64,000 nucleotides of DNA from an uncultured Bradyrhizobium sp. (GTDB taxonomy: Bacteria; Pseudomonadota; Alphaproteobacteria; Rhizobiales; Xanthobacteraceae), in NCBI RefSeq assembly GCF_947648125.1, contig NZ_CANSMR010000035.1, positions 1 to 64,000 on the forward strand, written 5' to 3'. The translations under genes were made by a program, and so were the position numbers. Every line of letters starts with the position of its first letter. Within the stretch, counting starts at the first letter, position 1. The notes under the pieces are model-generated. The model ran no database searches. It had not been told where the DNA came from and worked only from the letters and a program-made list of their open reading frames with translations. Shown piece by piece: positions 1 to 7,894 of the stretch.

Positions 1-160
1 CGCGCGCGAGCAGCCGCAGCGGCAGCCCGACCAGGCCGGACGAATGCGCCAGCATGCGCTCGATGGCGAGATGCGTCTTGCCGGTGTTGGTCGGCCCCAG
101 CACCGCAGTGACGCCTGCGCCGGGCACGCGGTCATTTCCGAACGAAGTTGAGAAAGCCAT
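1..160 (-). CDS. SUV3-like ATP-dependent RNA/DNA helicase, N-terminal fragment
   Basis: Only the first 53 codons are inside the window; the gene runs off the left edge on the minus strand. It starts with ATG at 160 and reads MAFSTSFGNDRVPG, then a Walker A loop GPTNTGKTHLAIERML. The unusual GPTN-GKT form of the P-loop is typical of the SUV3/mitochondrial-type helicases found in many alphaproteobacteria, which unwind RNA or DNA using ATP. No convincing ribosome site is visible, so the exact start is provisional. The assignment rests on this one motif; another P-loop helicase is possible. Confidence 0.7.
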   Translation of the reverse strand, partial: MAFSTSFGNDRVPGAGVTAVLGPTNTGKTHLAIERMLAHSSGLVGLPLRLLAR

Positions 161-200
161 ATTTTGCAGGTGTTTCTTTTATTGTCCGGCAGCTGTCAGC

Positions 201-286
201 CGTCATTGCGAGCGAAGCGAAGCAATCCATTTCGCGTGCGCGTCGGCACGATGGATTGCTTCGTCGCTGCGCTCCTCGCAATGACG
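201..286. repeat. Palindromic intergenic repeat, family A copy 1
   Basis: The left arm begins CGTCATTGCGAGCGAAGCGA and the right arm ends CTCCTCGCAATGACG. The arms pair across a short GC-rich centre holding ATGGATTGCTTCG and its complement. Near-identical elements occur at 44400-44484 and 56552-56637. It lies upstream of the helicase start, and no gene is visible in it. Confidence 0.85.
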
Positions 287-633
287 CGGAAATCCGGAAA
301 CTGATCGATCATGGGCATCATCTGAGGCGAATCTGTCTCACAATGCGACGCTTTCTGCGCCGCCCTTAAGCTTCGGAACGAGTCTAGAACGAATCGCGGC
401 CGAATCGGTGACTCCATTCCAGACCTGAAACGTTCACCGCAACATCTCGGGCAGGCTGACGGCGGCGGCACTAGATCAAGTTTGAGAGGGCTCCACAAGC
501 ACAGGATATGCGGACTGAATTCCTTAAGTTCCAGGGGCCGGCGAGTCGAATCAGAAGCGGACAAGAGTCAACTGGATTCCGGTGACGTTTGTTGCATTTC
601 CTCGCGCTCGCGCAGCGCCTCCGAAGTACCCCC

Positions 634-801
634 CCTGTGGAGAGGGTGGCGCCGCAGGCGCCGGGTGAGAGGTCTGCCTCCGCGGAGAGAACCCCTCATC
701 CGGCGCGGACTGCGCATAGCCGATGCGCAGCATCGGCGTCCTTTTAACAACGGCGGCCAGTGGGCCGCCTATGGCCACCTTCACCCACAAGGGGAGAAGG
801 G
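634..801. repeat. Intergenic imperfect-palindrome repeat (family G)
   Basis: The stretch between the family A repeat and the DUF3108 gene (287-811) holds no convincing gene. Its right part has complementary outer arms (CCCTGTGGAGAGGGTGG against CCACCTTCACCCACAAGGGG), with inner segments such as CGATGCGCAGCATCG and GGCGGCCAGTGGGCCGCC. It looks like a degenerate repeat element of the type common between genes in these genomes. Only one copy is visible here, so the family assignment is inferred. Confidence 0.5.
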
Positions 802-811
802 AAGAGATCCC

Positions 812-1663
812 CTACTGCGTCTTCGCCACGCGCGGCGGCGCGGCAGTGGTGACGAACGAGGTGGCTTCCAGCATGGCCTGGCCGAGCGGGGTCGGGATCG
901 TCATGCGGAACGGCACCAAGAGGCGGGTGCCCGCGATCGGCACGAAGGCGATCTCGATGTTGCGCTGGGCGGCGAGATATTTGATGACAGGGCGATCCGG
1001 GATGTAGCCCGAGATCGGCACGAAATAGAGCGCGCAGACCAGCGCGGGGCCGTGATAGCCGCGCTCGGCTTTCACGATCTCGACCCGCTTGAAATCGAGC
1101 TTGAGGTCATAGCGCATGCGGCCGTCGAACACGCCGGCGCCGGTGCGGCAGACATCCGGGCTCATCAGTTCGGCATTGCCGGGCGCGCGCAGGAACGAGC
1201 CGGTCATCGGATCGAACACGTTCTTCTTCTGCGCGTCGGAGACCGGCAGACGGTCGGCATCGACCGGCGGCTCCGGCTCGATGGTGGATTCCTTGATGCC
1301 GCCAGCGGCCAGCACCATCCGGATCGTCTCGGATTTCTTCGAGGTGGTGGTGGTCGCGGTGTAGGAGGAGGCGACCAGCGCGCCGTTGACGACGCGGCCC
1401 TGCGAGGCACCCGCGCCGCTGCCGCCGGAGAACGCCTTCAAGAGGCCCGCGGTGCCGCCCTGCGCCGAGGCTGAGAAGGTGTCGTCGCCGATTTCGATGG
1501 TCCAGGTGCCCTTGCCGACCGGGATACCGGCGAGCGTCGCCTCATAATGGGCGTCGAGCCGCCCTTGCGCGCTCGCGCGCTCGGCGCAAAACAGCAAGAG
1601 GGCACCAGCGCACAGGCCGATGAGCCGGCCGAGCGGGGGCAAAAGGGCAATGGCGGTGGTCAC
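812..1663 (-). CDS. DUF3108 domain envelope protein
   Basis: This 283-residue protein has a hydrophobic export signal (about residues 1-33, ending ERASAQ). The mature part begins GRLDAHYEATLAGIPVGKGT, the beta-rich opening characteristic of DUF3108 proteins, followed by a Gly/Ser/Thr-rich segment. DUF3108 members are periplasmic or outer-membrane-associated proteins of unknown function, probably with a lipid-binding-like beta fold. It starts with GTG preceded by AGGTAGG. It is divergent from rpmB and looks monocistronic. The family call is confident; no catalytic residues are evident. Confidence 0.8.
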   Translation of the reverse strand: MTTAIALLPPLGRLIGLCAGALLLFCAERASAQGRLDAHYEATLAGIPVGKGTWTIEIGDDTFSASAQGGTAGLLKAFSGGSGAGASQGRVVNGALVASSYTATTTTSKKSETIRMVLAAGGIKESTIEPEPPVDADRLPVSDAQKKNVFDPMTGSFLRAPGNAELMSPDVCRTGAGVFDGRMRYDLKLDFKRVEIVKAERGYHGPALVCALYFVPISGYIPDRPVIKYLAAQRNIEIAFVPIAGTRLLVPFRMTIPTPLGQAMLEATSFVTTAAPPRVAKTQ

Positions 1664-1866
1664 TTAACCTACCTGACGGTCCTGCTATCGGCGCTCTGTT
1701 CGCTGTCCATTTGGTCCTTCAATTCGGCCGGACAACGCGCGCATCTGTTATGGAACCAAGACTTGCAGCCGAATACGCCCTTTATATGGTTGCCATATCC
1801 GCCGTTAAGTGGCTGGAAGCGCTTATGAACCGCCTTTTCCCGGGACGGTTATGCGGCGATATAATC

Positions 1867-1895
1867 TTGACGCTCGGGTATTCTCCCCCTATACA
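1867..1895 (+). promoter_or_regulatory. Predicted sigma70-type promoter for rpmB
   Basis: TTGACG at 1867-1872 and TATACA at 1890-1895 are separated by exactly 17 nt, close to the housekeeping consensus. They lie about 100 nt upstream of the rpmB start, on the correct strand, and would leave a leader of roughly 90 nt. This is a consensus match by eye, not a mapped start. Confidence 0.65.
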
Positions 1896-1995
1896 CCCGC
1901 GGTTCCTGGAAAATGGACGCGAATTCAAAACCCCCGCGCGGGCCGCGTGATCGCACGTGCTGCCGGAAGCGGGGATGCAATAAGGATTTTGTAAG

Positions 1996-2304
1996 ATGTC
2001 CCGGCGCTGCGAACTGACGGCCAAGGGCCCCCAGACGGGCCACAAGGTGAGCCACTCCAACATCAAGACCAAGCGGCGCTTCCTGCCGAACCTGGCCAAC
2101 GTGACCTTCATCTCGGATGCGCTCGGCCGCAACGTGCGCCTGCGCGTCTCGACCAATGCGCTCAAGAGCGTCGACCACAACGGCGGCCTCGATGCCTACC
2201 TGCTCAAGGCCAAGGCCGACGTGCTGTCGCCCCGCGCGCTGGATCTTAAGCGCGCGATCGAGAAGAAGGTCGGCAAGCCGGTGTTCGTGAAGAAGGCGAG
2301 CTGA
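1996..2304 (+). CDS. rpmB: 50S ribosomal protein L28
   Basis: The product has 102 residues and starts [16 protein letters not shown], with the L28 signature [12 protein letters not shown] at about residues 23-34. It is a structural protein of the large ribosomal subunit. The length is normal for alphaproteobacterial L28, which has a longer C-terminus than the E. coli protein. A purine-rich AAGGATTTTGTAAG precedes the ATG. The gene is monocistronic, with a strong promoter upstream and a strong intrinsic terminator about 37 nt downstream, fitting high constitutive expression. Confidence 0.97.
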   Translation: MSRRCELTAKGPQTGHKVSHSNIKTKRRFLPNLANVTFISDALGRNVRLRVSTNALKSVDHNGGLDAYLLKAKADVLSPRALDLKRAIEKKVGKPVFVKKAS

Positions 2305-2340
2305 GCTCAACCGAACGCGGAATACGCGGAGAGAGTTTTG

Positions 2341-2371
2341 AACGGCCGGGTCGGATGACCCGGCCGTTTTT
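2341..2371 (+). terminator. Rho-independent terminator of rpmB
   Basis: A perfect 12-bp stem AACGGCCGGGTC / GACCCGGCCGTT around a GGAT loop is followed by a run of T. It lies directly downstream of the rpmB stop and is one of the clearest terminators in the window. Confidence 0.9.
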
Positions 2372-2399
2372 GTTTGGCCAACAGGCTACCGAGATGATC

Positions 2400-3137
2400 G
2401 CTCTGTTGCATGCGTCGCACATTGATGTCGTGAGCGCTGGACCAATTTCGGAAAGCAACACGCGAGCTCTCGCGTTAAGCGACGCATCAGTGCATTTCGT
2501 CGACTCGGCATCGAAGCATCGAATTGAAATCTAGACCGCGATCGAGGCATGACGCGAAGTGGAATCTTCTTTGCGTAATGACCCACGAAGTAAAATCATC
2601 CATCGCTCTGCGTGAGGAGAGATGGATCGTTCCGCCAAGGCTTCCGCCTTTGCTAAGCTACGGCGCGACAAGCCTCGCGATGACGGCGTCGCCATGGTTG
2701 CAACACGTCCGCTGACACCTGTTGCCAATGACAGCGGTGTCATCGCTTCCATCACGCGCACATCACACGAATCTCTGCTTGGTGCGCCGTTCGCGCGTGA
2801 AGAAAGCCTTAACGCACACGCCATGCACAGCGAAGAAAGCCTCTAAATCACGGCAAAAACGGCGTGTCGCAGCGCTGTTAATCACAACCTCACGCGATCG
2901 ATCACGAGCGCATGAGGCGCATGCAAAACGCCACGATCTCTTCCAACTCATGGTGTGCAAACAAGCCGTCCGACACGAATGCGATTCGACGAGGGTCGCC
3001 CCCGCGTCGCTCGAAGACCGTGAGGGACATCACGGCCGGCACAACTGATTGTGAGGCATGTGCGCCGCACTCTTGGGAAGAAGCCTGGCCGTTCTTACAT
3101 CACGTCCAAAGAACGACCCCAATAAAGGAATTGGTCA
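2400..3137. other. Long intergenic stretch with no supported gene
   Basis: About 740 bp separate rpmB from the next likely gene. Short open frames exist on both strands, but none has a good ribosome site, a coherent protein pattern or a recognisable motif. The part near 2600-2690 (AAGGCTTCCGCCTTTGC, then CAAGCCTCGCGATGAC) resembles the degenerate repeat at 56640-56819. One frame (2722-3048) encodes a Lys/Arg-rich segment but looks like chance composition. Confidence 0.5.
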
Positions 3138-3365
3138 ATGCAAGTTCGCGCAGCCGATACGCGCGGAAGACTGGTGCCTGCGCTCGCAACCGCCGCCGTG
3201 GCGGTGCTGGCCACGGCAATCCTCGTCATCCTCGAATTCAACCCGCCCCGCGATGTGCAGGCCGCGGCCGAGCCCGGCATGATCACCTCCGCCGCCGCCA
3301 GCAGAGCCGGCGCCACCGTGCTTCCGACCGATCCGGTCACGACCGGCAGCGTGCGCTACCGCTGA
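3138..3365 (+). CDS. Small single-pass membrane or secreted protein, unknown function
   Basis: The product is 75 residues. A basic N-terminus (MQVRAADTRGRL) is followed by a hydrophobic segment at about residues 13-33 (ATAAVAVLATAILVILEF) and an Ala/Pro/Thr-rich tail ending TGSVRYR. The shape is an uncleaved signal anchor or an export signal with a short mature peptide. AAAGGAA lies about 10 nt upstream of the ATG, supporting expression. I do not recognise a family. Tails ending in a TGSV-like motif are seen in other small rhizobial envelope proteins, but I cannot assign a role. Confidence 0.6.
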   Translation: MQVRAADTRGRLVPALATAAVAVLATAILVILEFNPPRDVQAAAEPGMITSAAASRAGATVLPTDPVTTGSVRYR

Positions 3366-3376
3366 GGGCTCGTCAT

Positions 3377-3518
3377 CGTCGTCCCGGCCGAGTGCGCAAT
3401 TGCGCACGGGGGCCGGGACCCATTACCCCGGCTGTCTGTTTGGTGCGATGCTGGGGCGACATTCCATGTAGCGGCAAACATTAGTGGTTATGGGTCCCGG
3501 CCTTCGCCGGGACGACGG
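3377..3518. repeat. Long palindromic repeat, family B copy 1
   Basis: The 142-bp element begins CGTCGTCCCGGC and ends GCCGGGACGACGG, with a conserved centre (GGACCCATTACCCCG ... GGTTATGGGTCCCGG). The left arm carries a nested palindrome GTGCGCAATTGCGCAC. Related copies lie at 4877-5018, 26008-26147 and 35580-35704. It sits between a small gene and the substrate-binding protein gene. Confidence 0.85.
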
Positions 3519-3639
3519 TAGTAGTTTCACCCCGCCGCATTTTCGCATCCCTGCCCCGGCGTCTCGTCGCAAGCCTGCCTCCCTCGACCTGCGTAAGCTC
3601 TCCCTCGCGAACAATAAGAACGCCACAGGGAGGCTCACG

Positions 3640-4845
3640 ATGATCTGCAAGGCCATCACGGCAGCACTCGCGCTTGCAATCGCATCACAGGCGCACGCCG
3701 CCGAGAAGAAATACGGGCTAGGCGCCAGCGACACCGAGATCAAGCTCGGACAGACCTCGCCCTTCTCCGGCGCGGCATCGGCCTACAGCGTGATCGCGAA
3801 GACGCAGGCCGCCTACTTCAAGATGATCAACGACCAGGGTGGCGTGAACGGGCGCAAGATCAATCTGATCACGCTCGACGACGGCTACTCGCCGCCGAAG
3901 ACGGTGGAGCAGACCCGCAAGCTGGTCGAGCAGGAGGAAGTCGCCGCGATCCTCAATCCGCTGGGCACGCCGACCGGCCTTGCGGTGCGCAAATATCTCA
4001 ACGACAAGAAAGTGCCGCAGCTGTTCGTCGGCGCCGGCGCCACGCTGTGGGGCGACTATCTGCATTATCCGTGGTCGATCGGCTTCCAGCCGTCGTACCA
4101 GGCCGAGACCGCGGTCTACGCCAAATATGTGCTGACCAACAAGCCGGACGCCAAGATCGCGCTGTTCTACCAGAACGACGACGCCGGCAAGGATTACGGC
4201 AACGGGTTCAAGAAGGGCTTGGGCGCAGAGAACACCGCCAAGATGGTGGTGGCGGAGACGACCTATGAATCGACGGACCCTACGGTCGACAGCCAGATCG
4301 TGAAGCTGAAAGCCTCCGGCGCCAACGTGCTGTTCATGCACGCGATCCCCAAGCAGGCGGCGCAGGCGATCAAGAAGATCGGCGAGATCGGCTGGAAGCC
4401 CGACATGTTCTTCCTCGCGGCGACCTCGACCTCGGTGTCCTCGGTGCTGAAGCCGGCCGGCTTCGACTACTCCAAAGACATCATCTCGTCCTACTCGCTG
4501 AAGGATCCGAACGATCCGCAATGGAAGGCGGATCCGGACGTGATCGCCTGGCAGGACTTCATGAAGAAGTACTTCCCTGACGGCAATCTGCAGGATCAGC
4601 TGATCGTCTACGGCTATGTGGTGGCGGAGGCGACGGTGCAGGTCTTGAGGCAATGCGGCGACGACCTCACCCATGAGAACATCATGAAGCAGGCCGCCAA
4701 CCTCGACATCGCGCTGCCGATGTTCCTGCCCGGCATCAAGGTGAAGACCTCGCCGACCGACTACTTCCCGGTCGAAGCGATGCGGCTGCAAAAGTTCAAC
4801 GGCGAGACCTGGCAGCTGTTCGGCGACACGATCGGGAATGATTGA
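3640..4845 (+). CDS. ABC transporter periplasmic substrate-binding protein (branched-chain amino acid type)
   Basis: The frame is open from 3484, but the upstream part is family B repeat. ATG 3640 is chosen because AGGGAGG lies 6 nt upstream and a good signal peptide follows (residues 1-21, ending AHAA). The mature protein starts EKKYGLGASDTEIKLGQTSP and has the type I binding-protein (Peripla_BP_6) layout: FSGAASAYSVIAKTQAAYF, ... INDQGGVNGRKI, ... LDDGYSPPKTVEQTRKLVEQ. It would capture an amino acid or aromatic/aliphatic acid for an ABC importer in the periplasm. No permease or ATPase gene is adjacent, so it is an orphan component. It is flanked on both sides by copies of the same palindromic repeat. 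The substrate cannot be read from the sequence. Confidence 0.88.
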   Translation: MICKAITAALALAIASQAHAAEKKYGLGASDTEIKLGQTSPFSGAASAYSVIAKTQAAYFKMINDQGGVNGRKINLITLDDGYSPPKTVEQTRKLVEQEEVAAILNPLGTPTGLAVRKYLNDKKVPQLFVGAGATLWGDYLHYPWSIGFQPSYQAETAVYAKYVLTNKPDAKIALFYQNDDAGKDYGNGFKKGLGAENTAKMVVAETTYESTDPTVDSQIVKLKASGANVLFMHAIPKQAAQAIKKIGEIGWKPDMFFLAATSTSVSSVLKPAGFDYSKDIISSYSLKDPNDPQWKADPDVIAWQDFMKKYFPDGNLQDQLIVYGYVVAEATVQVLRQCGDDLTHENIMKQAANLDIALPMFLPGIKVKTSPTDYFPVEAMRLQKFNGETWQLFGDTIGND

Positions 4846-4876
4846 GGCATGTGATTGAAGGCTGAACCATCCACAT

Positions 4877-5018
4877 CGTCGTCCCGGCGCAGGCCGGGAC
4901 CCATTACCCCGACTGAATGTGTGGCGCGACGCTGGGGCCGCAGCCCGCTCCAACAACAGGCTGCGGTGGTTATGGGTCCCGGCCCCCGTGCGCAATTGCG
5001 CACTCGGCCGGAACGACG
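4877..5018. repeat. Long palindromic repeat, family B copy 2
   Basis: The element is 142 bp, the same length and central sequence as copy 1. Here the nested GTGCGCAATTGCGCAC palindrome sits in the right arm instead of the left. It lies just after the substrate-binding protein gene and may act as a transcript-end structure between convergent genes. Confidence 0.85.
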
Positions 5019-5064
5019 AGGAGGTTAGACTCCCCTTGCCAACAATGGCTGGTGCGACGGGAGA

Positions 5065-6027
5065 CTAGACTCCCTTCTCCAACAGCACCTTGAAATCCGC
5101 CCGCGCGCGTTGCGCTTCGGCGCGCGCGGCCTCCGAGGCATCGCCGAGGCCGAAGTAACCGTGAATCAGGCCTTCGCCGGTATGATACGCGACCTGCACG
5201 CCGGCCGCCTGCAACGCCTTGGCATAGGCATGGCCCTCGTCGCGCAGCGGGTCGAACCAGGCGGTGGTGACGACCGCCGGCGCGACACCGGCGAGAGACT
5301 TCGCACGCAGCGGCGAGACGCGCCAGTCGGACCCCTCAGCCTTGTTCGCGAGATAATGTCCCGCGAACCACTGCATCGTCTCGCGCGTCAGGAAGTAACC
5401 CTCGGCATTCTCGGCGCGCGACGGAAATTTCGCGTTCTCGCCCGCATCGGCATAATTGCCTGCTACGTCGGTGACGGGATAGACCAGCAATTGCCCGGCG
5501 AGCCCGATGCCGGCGTCGCGGCAGGCGAGCGCCGTGGTGGCAGCGAGATTGCCGCCCGCGGAATCGCCGGCGACGCCGATGCGGGAGAGATCGCCGCCGA
5601 ATTCGGCGAGCCGCGCGATCACGTCGCGGATCGCGGCGAAGGAATCCTCGAACGCGCCGGGAAAGCGCGTCTCCGGCGGGCGGCGGTAATCGACCGAGAT
5701 CACCACAGCGCCGGTCTCGATCACGAGGTTGCGGGCCTGGCGGTCATGGGTCTCGAGATCGCCGGCGACCCAGCCGCCGCCGTGGAAGAAGATCACGGTC
5801 GGCGCCGTGCCGCTGCCATTGCGATAGAGCCGCGCCGCGAGTTTGCCGGCAGCGCCCGCGACCTCGATGTCGCGTGCCACATCGACCGGTGGCGGCGGCA
5901 CCGCGGCGCGCGCATCGGCCAGTGCGCGCAGCGAATCGCGGCAGCTCTGCGGCGTCATGGTTGCGGGATCGCGCAGCGGCAGCAGCGGGATGATCTTCTC
6001 AATGACGGGATCGAGCGGAAGCGGCAT
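5065..6027 (-). CDS. Alpha/beta hydrolase of the hormone-sensitive lipase family
   Basis: This 320-residue cytoplasmic esterase has the oxyanion motif HGGGW at residues 82-86 and the nucleophile elbow GDSAGG with Ser156. The probable acid is Asp259 (WFDPLRDEG) and the base is His289 (LIHGYFG). This is the full catalytic set of the HSL (Abhydrolase_3) family, which cleaves short-chain carboxylic esters. It is followed on the same strand, 28 nt from its start, by the flavin monooxygenase gene, so the two may be co-transcribed. A monooxygenase plus an esterase is a common Baeyer-Villiger pairing (ketone to ester, then hydrolysis), but that link is inference. Confidence 0.88.
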   Translation of the reverse strand: MPLPLDPVIEKIIPLLPLRDPATMTPQSCRDSLRALADARAAVPPPPVDVARDIEVAGAAGKLAARLYRNGSGTAPTVIFFHGGGWVAGDLETHDRQARNLVIETGAVVISVDYRRPPETRFPGAFEDSFAAIRDVIARLAEFGGDLSRIGVAGDSAGGNLAATTALACRDAGIGLAGQLLVYPVTDVAGNYADAGENAKFPSRAENAEGYFLTRETMQWFAGHYLANKAEGSDWRVSPLRAKSLAGVAPAVVTTAWFDPLRDEGHAYAKALQAAGVQVAYHTGEGLIHGYFGLGDASEAARAEAQRARADFKVLLEKGV

Positions 6028-6055
6028 GGGAATCCTTTAGGTCAGTGCTTGCAGG

Positions 6056-7831
6056 TCAGTTCAGATGCTTGGAAAGCGTGCCGGCCTCGATCGCTGATAT
6101 TTGCAGCGCGATGAAGCGGCTGTAGATGCGGGCCTGCGAGAAGGCGCCGCCGGTGAACCAGAGGCCGGGCTGGGGCGTGCGCGTCCACATGTTGCGCAGC
6201 TCCTGCGTCGCATCGTCAAAGCCCCAGACGCGGCCAACGCGCGCTGCGACATCGTCGCCGAACAGCCTGCCGACCAGGTGGTCAGGACCCTTGTAGCCGG
6301 TGGCGAGCACGAACAGCTCGGCGTTCAGCGCAGTGCCGTCCTTCAGCGCGAGGCCAGAGGCGGTAAAGCCCGTGATGTCGGCGGCCTGGATCAGGCGGAT
6401 CTTGCCGTCGGCGATCAGCTCGGAGCAGCCGACATTGAAGTAATAGCCGCCGCCGCGGGAGCGGAACTTGAGCGGCCAGCCGGTGCCGTCCTCGCCGAAT
6501 TCGAGCCGGAAGCCGGCGCGCTCCAGCCGAGACAGCAGGGGTGCATCGAGCCGCTTCACCTCGTCGGTGATGATCTTGTGCGCGGTCTTCATGACCGGCA
6601 GCGGCACGCCGGAATTGAGGATGTCGCGCACCTCGATCGGCGGTCCGTCGCCGAGATAGGTCTTGTCGTAGAGCTGCGCCGGCTCGACATTGACCACCAT
6701 GGTCGGGCTGCGCTGGATCATGGTGACATTGGCGCCGGCGGCGTGCAGCTCCTGGCAGATGTCATGCGCGCTGGTGCCGGTGCCGAACACGACGACCGAC
6801 CGCCCTGCCCATTCACGGCCCGCCGCGAACGCGCTGGAATGCAGCACCTTGCCGCCGAACCGCTCGATGCCTGCGATGGTCGGGACGTTCGGCGTGCCGC
6901 TGACACTGGTCGCGAGCACGATGTGTTTAGGATGCAGCGTGCGCGGGCCGTCGCTCCGCTGCAGCGTCACCGTCCAGCGTTGCGTGGCTTCGTCATAGCG
7001 CGCGCCTTCGAACGAAGTCTCGGTCCAGAAGTTGAGCTCCATGATGTCGACATAGCTTTCCAGCCAGTTCGCGATCTTGTCCTTCGGGATGTAGTCCGGA
7101 AAGGTCGGCGGGAACGACAGGTAACGAAACAGATTGACCGGCGTCTTGTTGTGCAGCTTGAGGCCGCGATAGCGCAGCCGCCAATTGTCTCCGATGCGCC
7201 GCTGGCGATCGACGATCAGGGCATCGAGCCCGATCCGCTTGCACTCGACGGCGGCCGCGATGCCGGCATGGCCACCGCCGACGATCAGGACATCGGGCTC
7301 GCGATCGGCATAGGCGCGCGAGGCCCGCCGCTGCTCCAGCCAGTCGGGTGCGGCGAAATCGCGCGCGTGGGATTGCTCAGTGGCGTGTTTGCCGCGCGCG
7401 TCGCAGATGCGGTCGAAGTCAGGCATCGTGGAGAACGTCCACGCCGCGGAATTTCCGCCCCTATCATGCAACAGACGGATCGCCCCGGTACCGGGACCAT
7501 TCGATGTGTCGAAGGTGAAGACCGCCTCGATCACCTCGCGTCCGGCCACCACGGCGCGCCGCGGTATCAAGGCACGGTCATCGAGACGAAATCCACGCGC
7601 GTTGACCGCGGCGGCGCGCTCCAGCAACTCGGCGACCACGCTCCGTTGCTCGCTAAAGGTCGCGAAACACCAGGAGATGCCGAAGATGTTGCGCCAGTGG
7701 CTCTCGGGCGCAAACAGCGAGGCAAGAGCATCAAGGGAGCGGCTCGCAAGCACCGCATCCAGCGCGGCGATCCAGCGCTCGGCCAAGAGTTCAGGCGCGT
7801 CCTCTGTAGCCGGGTTCAGTTTGTCCAGCAT
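6056..7831 (-). CDS. Flavin-containing monooxygenase with N-terminal NTF2-like domain
   Basis: I chose ATG 7831 (MLDKLNPATEDAPELL); a longer open frame to 7891 has a Cys-rich, unlikely N-terminus. The 591-residue protein has an NTF2/SnoaL-like region (about 15-140), then an FAD fingerprint VLIVGGGHAGIAAA with GGGHAG at 185-190. An FGGKVLHSSAF motif at 325-335 resembles the monooxygenase fingerprint FxGxxxHxxxW with Phe in the last place. An NADPH fingerprint GTGTSAHD follows at 350-357. It would use NADPH, FAD and oxygen to hydroxylate or insert oxygen into a ketone, amine or sulfide. It lies between the fusion acyltransferase upstream and the esterase downstream, all on one strand with small gaps. 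Confidence 0.85.
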   Translation of the reverse strand: MLDKLNPATEDAPELLAERWIAALDAVLASRSLDALASLFAPESHWRNIFGISWCFATFSEQRSVVAELLERAAAVNARGFRLDDRALIPRRAVVAGREVIEAVFTFDTSNGPGTGAIRLLHDRGGNSAAWTFSTMPDFDRICDARGKHATEQSHARDFAAPDWLEQRRASRAYADREPDVLIVGGGHAGIAAAVECKRIGLDALIVDRQRRIGDNWRLRYRGLKLHNKTPVNLFRYLSFPPTFPDYIPKDKIANWLESYVDIMELNFWTETSFEGARYDEATQRWTVTLQRSDGPRTLHPKHIVLATSVSGTPNVPTIAGIERFGGKVLHSSAFAAGREWAGRSVVVFGTGTSAHDICQELHAAGANVTMIQRSPTMVVNVEPAQLYDKTYLGDGPPIEVRDILNSGVPLPVMKTAHKIITDEVKRLDAPLLSRLERAGFRLEFGEDGTGWPLKFRSRGGGYYFNVGCSELIADGKIRLIQAADITGFTASGLALKDGTALNAELFVLATGYKGPDHLVGRLFGDDVAARVGRVWGFDDATQELRNMWTRTPQPGLWFTGGAFSQARIYSRFIALQISAIEAGTLSKHLN

Positions 7832-7894
7832 GATCGTGCTTTCTCGGGAGCAGTTGCCGTCTATCTGACAACATGCTCCCGAAAAGCACAACCA

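Noticed and set aside
201-286. Family A repeats considered as CRISPR or attachment sites
   Set aside because: Single dispersed palindromic copies without spacers or integrase neighbours; xerD is the housekeeping recombinase.
482-1474. 330-residue plus-strand frame over the DUF3108 gene
   Set aside because: It is the antisense shadow of a well-supported gene and of the repeat at 634-801; Arg/Gly-rich translation is typical of high-GC shadows.
2722-3048. Open frame with a Lys/Arg-rich segment suggesting a histone-like protein
   Set aside because: No ribosome site, no family pattern and part of a likely degenerate repeat; composition alone is not evidence.
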